7,155 nt of DNA, from positions 1 through 7,155 of the forward strand of contig DFKU01000062.1 in assembly GCA_002373615.1 (NCBI GenBank), written 5' to 3'. The stretch's first letter is position 1. Every line of letters starts with the position of its first letter. This document shows, piece after piece, positions 4,911 to 7,155 of this stretch. The translations under genes and the position numbers were made by a program. The notes under the pieces were generated by a model, which saw only the letters and a program-made list of their open reading frames with translations, did no database searches and was not told the origin of the DNA. Source of the DNA: Alphaproteobacteria bacterium UBA3637. Lineage in GTDB: Bacteria; Pseudomonadota; Alphaproteobacteria; CAAHEQ01; UBA3637.

Positions 4911-5208
4911 CTTTAATCTCAACATCTACACCGGCGGCGAGGTCCAATTTCATCAGGGCATCAACCGTTTGCGGTGTCGGATCAATAATGTCGAGCACCC
5001 GCTTGTGGGTTCTGATTTCAAACTGTTCCCGTGACTTTTTGTCAATATTGACACCACGATTCACGGTAAATTTTTCAATACGCGTTGGCAAGGGGATAGG
5101 TCCGACGACCTGGGCCCCTGTGCGTTTCGCTGTACTGACAATCTCACGAGTTGATTGATCCAACAACCCATGATCAAAAGCTCTTAAACGAATTCTGATT
5201 TTTTCCAT
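4906..5208 (-). CDS. rpsJ: 30S ribosomal protein S10 (uS10, NusE)
   Basis: Small-subunit head protein that in bacteria also acts as NusE, the partner of NusB in antitermination. The product has 100 residues (103 in E. coli). Motifs are EKIRIRLRAFDH (2-13), REIVSTAKRTGAQV (21-34), GPIPLPTRIEKFTVNR (36-51), KKSREQFEIRTHKRVLDIID (57-76), DPTPQTVDALMKLDLAAGVD from residue 76. The loop after FTVNR, normally SPHV, reads GVNI at 52-55; also Arg is replaced by Gly14 and Val35 at two positions that are usually basic in FDHR and VRGPIPLPT. It begins 15 bp after fusA, so tuf is missing from between them and there is no space for an upstream promoter or leader. Shine-Dalgarno GAAAGG is in the gap. Confidence 0.97.
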   Translation of the reverse strand: MEKIRIRLRAFDHGLLDQSTREIVSTAKRTGAQVVGPIPLPTRIEKFTVNRGVNIDKKSREQFEIRTHKRVLDIIDPTPQTVDALMKLDLAAGVDVEIKV

Positions 5209-5223
5209 TTTATACTACCTTTC

Positions 5224-7155
5224 TTAACCAGCCATTTTTGCTTTGATTTCATCTGCAATCATTTGCGGCACATCCGCATAATGATCAAATTGCATTGTGT
5301 ATTGAGCACGTCCTTGGCTCATGGAACGCAAAGTTCCGACATAACCAAACATGTTGGCCAGTGGCACCATGGCATCAATCACACGGGCATTACCACGTGT
5401 ATCCATACCACCCACTTGACCACGACGTGAGTTCAAGTCCCCAATGATATCACCCATGTAATCTTCAGGAGTTACAATTTCCACCTTCATAATGGGTTCC
5501 AACAATTTTGGACCAGCTTTTGCCATTCCTTCACGGAAAGCAGCACGCGCCGCAATTTCAAAGCACATCACATTAGAGTCAACTTCGTGATAGGCGCCAT
5601 CGTAAAGGGTTGCCTTAAAGTCTGTGCATGGGAAACCTGCCAAAACACCGGTTTCCATTGCTTGACGCAAGCCCTTTTCAACACCAGGGATATATTCTTT
5701 TGGAACAGATCCGCCGACCACTTCGTTGGCAAATTCAAAGCCAGATCCTGGGGGTAAAGGTTCAAATTTAATTTTGACCCGAGCAAACTGCCCTGCCCCA
5801 CCGGATTGCTTTTTATGTGTATAATCTTCATCATACAATTTGGAAATGGTTTCGCGATAAGCCACCTGAGGAGCGCCTACATTCGCATCCACTTTAAATT
5901 CACGTTTCATACGATCCACAATGATTTCCAAGTGAAGTTCACCCATCCCACTGATGATTGTTTGGTTTGTTTCTGTATTGGATGACACACGGAAAGAAGG
6001 ATCTTCCATCGCCAAACGATTTAAAGCCAAACCCATTTTTTCAATATCAGCTTTGGTTTTTGGTTCCACAGCAATCGAAATCACTGGATCAGGGAAGTCC
6101 ATCTTTTCCAAAACGGCCTTTGCTCCATCACCGCACAAGGTATCCCCTGTGGTCGTATCTTTCAGACCCACCAAGGCAACGATATCACCCGCATGGGCTT
6201 CTTTAATATCTTCGCGGTGGTTGGCATGCATGAGGAGCATACGGCCAATACGTTCTTTTTCATCTTTAACCGTGTTGGTCAAATAAGAACCAGTTTGCAA
6301 GGTTCCTTGATACACACGGGCAAAGGTGAGTGATCCCACAAACGGGTCATTCATAATCTTAAAGGCCAAAGCAACTAAGGGTTTGGAGTCATCAGAAGAA
6401 CATTCATAAGGTGTTTCTGTGCCTTCAATCACACCCTTTGCTTGAGGAATATCAATTGGGGACGGTAAAAAGTCCACAACGGCATCCAACAAAGGCTGAA
6501 TCCCTTTATTCTTAAAAGCAGAACCGCAGAACACAGGCACAAATTTTTGTGCAATTGTTCCTTTACGAATACACTTTTTCAATGTTTCTAAATCAGGTTC
6601 TTTACCTTCCAAATAGGCTTCCATAGCGGCATCATCCATTTCCACAGCCATTTCAATGGCTTCATGGTAATATTGATCAGCCTTTTCTTTGAATTCAGCA
6701 GGGATTTCTTGATATTCAAAACTGGCACCTAAGTCCTCAGAATGCCAGATAATTGCCCGCTTATTCAAAATATCCACAACGCCTTTAAAGTCGTTTTCAA
6801 TACCGATTGGGAGGGTCATCACCATAGGATGAGCACCCAAACGTGTTTTAATCATTTCAACGCAGCGTGGGAAGTTAGCGCCAATACGGTCCATTTTGTT
6901 AGCAAAACAAATACGGGGAACGCCATATTTATCAGCCTGACGCCACACGGTTTCGGATTGAGGTTCAACGCCTGCCACACCATCAAAGACAGCAATAGCA
7001 CCATCCAAAACACGCAAGCAACGTTCCACTTCAACCGTGAAGTCCACGTGTCCCGGGGTATCAATCACGTTCACACGGTGTTCACGCCAAAAAGCTGTGG
7101 TCGCAGCTGAGGTAATGGTAATACCGCGTTCTTGTTCTTGTTCCATCCAGTCCAT
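5224..7155 (-). CDS. fusA: Elongation factor G (EF-G), N-terminus beyond the window
   Basis: Translational GTPase that drives tRNA-mRNA translocation on the ribosome and, with RRF, recycles ribosomes. The 643 visible codons run to a TAA; about 50 N-terminal residues, including the P-loop, lie past position 7155, so the Met at the edge (MDWMEQEQERGITIT, the well-known internal segment next to switch I) is not the true start. In visible numbering: DTPGHVDF with the catalytic His at 36, NKMDRIGA (86-93), GSAFKNKG (211-218), domain II around 257-350, domain III with ISGMGELHLEIIVDRMKREF (401-420), domain IV tip loop KKQSGGAGQF (448-457) and AYHEVDS with His523 (counterpart of E. coli His583), then domain V with EPIMKVEIVTPEDYMGD. 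Last gene of the str operon part; rpsJ follows after 15 bp, not tuf. Confidence 0.98.
   Translation of the reverse strand: MDWMEQEQERGITITSAATTAFWREHRVNVIDTPGHVDFTVEVERCLRVLDGAIAVFDGVAGVEPQSETVWRQADKYGVPRICFANKMDRIGANFPRCVEMIKTRLGAHPMVMTLPIGIENDFKGVVDILNKRAIIWHSEDLGASFEYQEIPAEFKEKADQYYHEAIEMAVEMDDAAMEAYLEGKEPDLETLKKCIRKGTIAQKFVPVFCGSAFKNKGIQPLLDAVVDFLPSPIDIPQAKGVIEGTETPYECSSDDSKPLVALAFKIMNDPFVGSLTFARVYQGTLQTGSYLTNTVKDEKERIGRMLLMHANHREDIKEAHAGDIVALVGLKDTTTGDTLCGDGAKAVLEKMDFPDPVISIAVEPKTKADIEKMGLALNRLAMEDPSFRVSSNTETNQTIISGMGELHLEIIVDRMKREFKVDANVGAPQVAYRETISKLYDEDYTHKKQSGGAGQFARVKIKFEPLPPGSGFEFANEVVGGSVPKEYIPGVEKGLRQAMETGVLAGFPCTDFKATLYDGAYHEVDSNVMCFEIAARAAFREGMAKAGPKLLEPIMKVEIVTPEDYMGDIIGDLNSRRGQVGGMDTRGNARVIDAMVPLANMFGYVGTLRSMSQGRAQYTMQFDHYADVPQMIADEIKAKMAG

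Noticed and set aside
4775..5158. Plus-strand open frame of 127 codons
   Set aside because: It is antisense to rplC and rpsJ, runs through their junction and has no family resemblance. Conserved protein coding on the other strand explains the sequence.
5209..5223. Possible promoter or L4-responsive leader ahead of rpsJ
   Set aside because: Fifteen base pairs, mostly Shine-Dalgarno and spacer, cannot hold either. A promoter inside fusA cannot be excluded, but I see no convincing -35/-10 pair.
5954..6286. Plus-strand frame of 110 codons and an overlapping frame at 5958-6206
   Set aside because: Both are antisense to conserved EF-G domains II and III. No sign of independent coding.
7147..7155. 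ATG at the right edge as the EF-G start
   Set aside because: MDWMEQEQERG is an internal segment of EF-G next to switch I. The P-loop domain start must lie outside the window.

Overview
The window is a stretch of a large translation operon. All genes read on the minus strand, so transcription order runs from the right edge to the left: fusA (5' end cut off), rpsJ, rplC, rplD, rplW, rplB, rpsS, rplV, rpsC, rplP, rpmC, rpsQ, and the first 28 codons of rplN. This is the end of the str operon joined to the complete S10 operon and the first gene of the spc operon. Almost every base is coding. The gaps are 1 to 20 bp, three pairs overlap by one base (TAATG), and no promoter, terminator, RNA gene, repeat array or mobile element is visible.

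The proteins point to a member of the Alphaproteobacteria. S3 (TWDSRWFAE near the N-terminus, RPAKKARVTIYCARPG before the KH loop), L2 (ALIKYEDG, YILAPQRLSAGDKV, NPVSPWG), S10 (REQFEIRTHKR, DPTPQTVDALMKLDLAAG) and L23 (RPVITEKA, RSDVKKAIVTLA) all match alphaproteobacterial forms as I recall them. Base composition is moderate, by eye in the mid-40s percent G+C, and the sequences diverge from textbook alphaproteobacteria at several conserved points. I infer an under-sampled, moderately AT-rich alphaproteobacterial lineage, but cannot name it.

Region by region: 5224-7155 holds elongation factor G without its P-loop. 4906-5208 holds S10, only 15 bp after fusA, so the tuf gene that usually lies here in alphaproteobacteria is absent and there is no room for an S10-type regulatory leader. 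2376-4893 holds L3, L4, L23 and L2, large-subunit proteins that line the peptidyl transferase centre and exit tunnel. 1-2362 holds S19, L22, S3, L16, L29, S17 and the start of L14. Co-transcription supplies ribosomal proteins and the translocase in coordinated amounts.

There is no new gene system here. The points worth a second look are molecular: substitutions in normally near-invariant rRNA-binding loops of S10 and L2 (including a three-residue gap next to the catalytic-site histidine loop of L2), variant exit-tunnel loops in L4 and L22, the missing tuf gene, and a 20-bp initiation element repeated with one mismatch before rplC and rplD.
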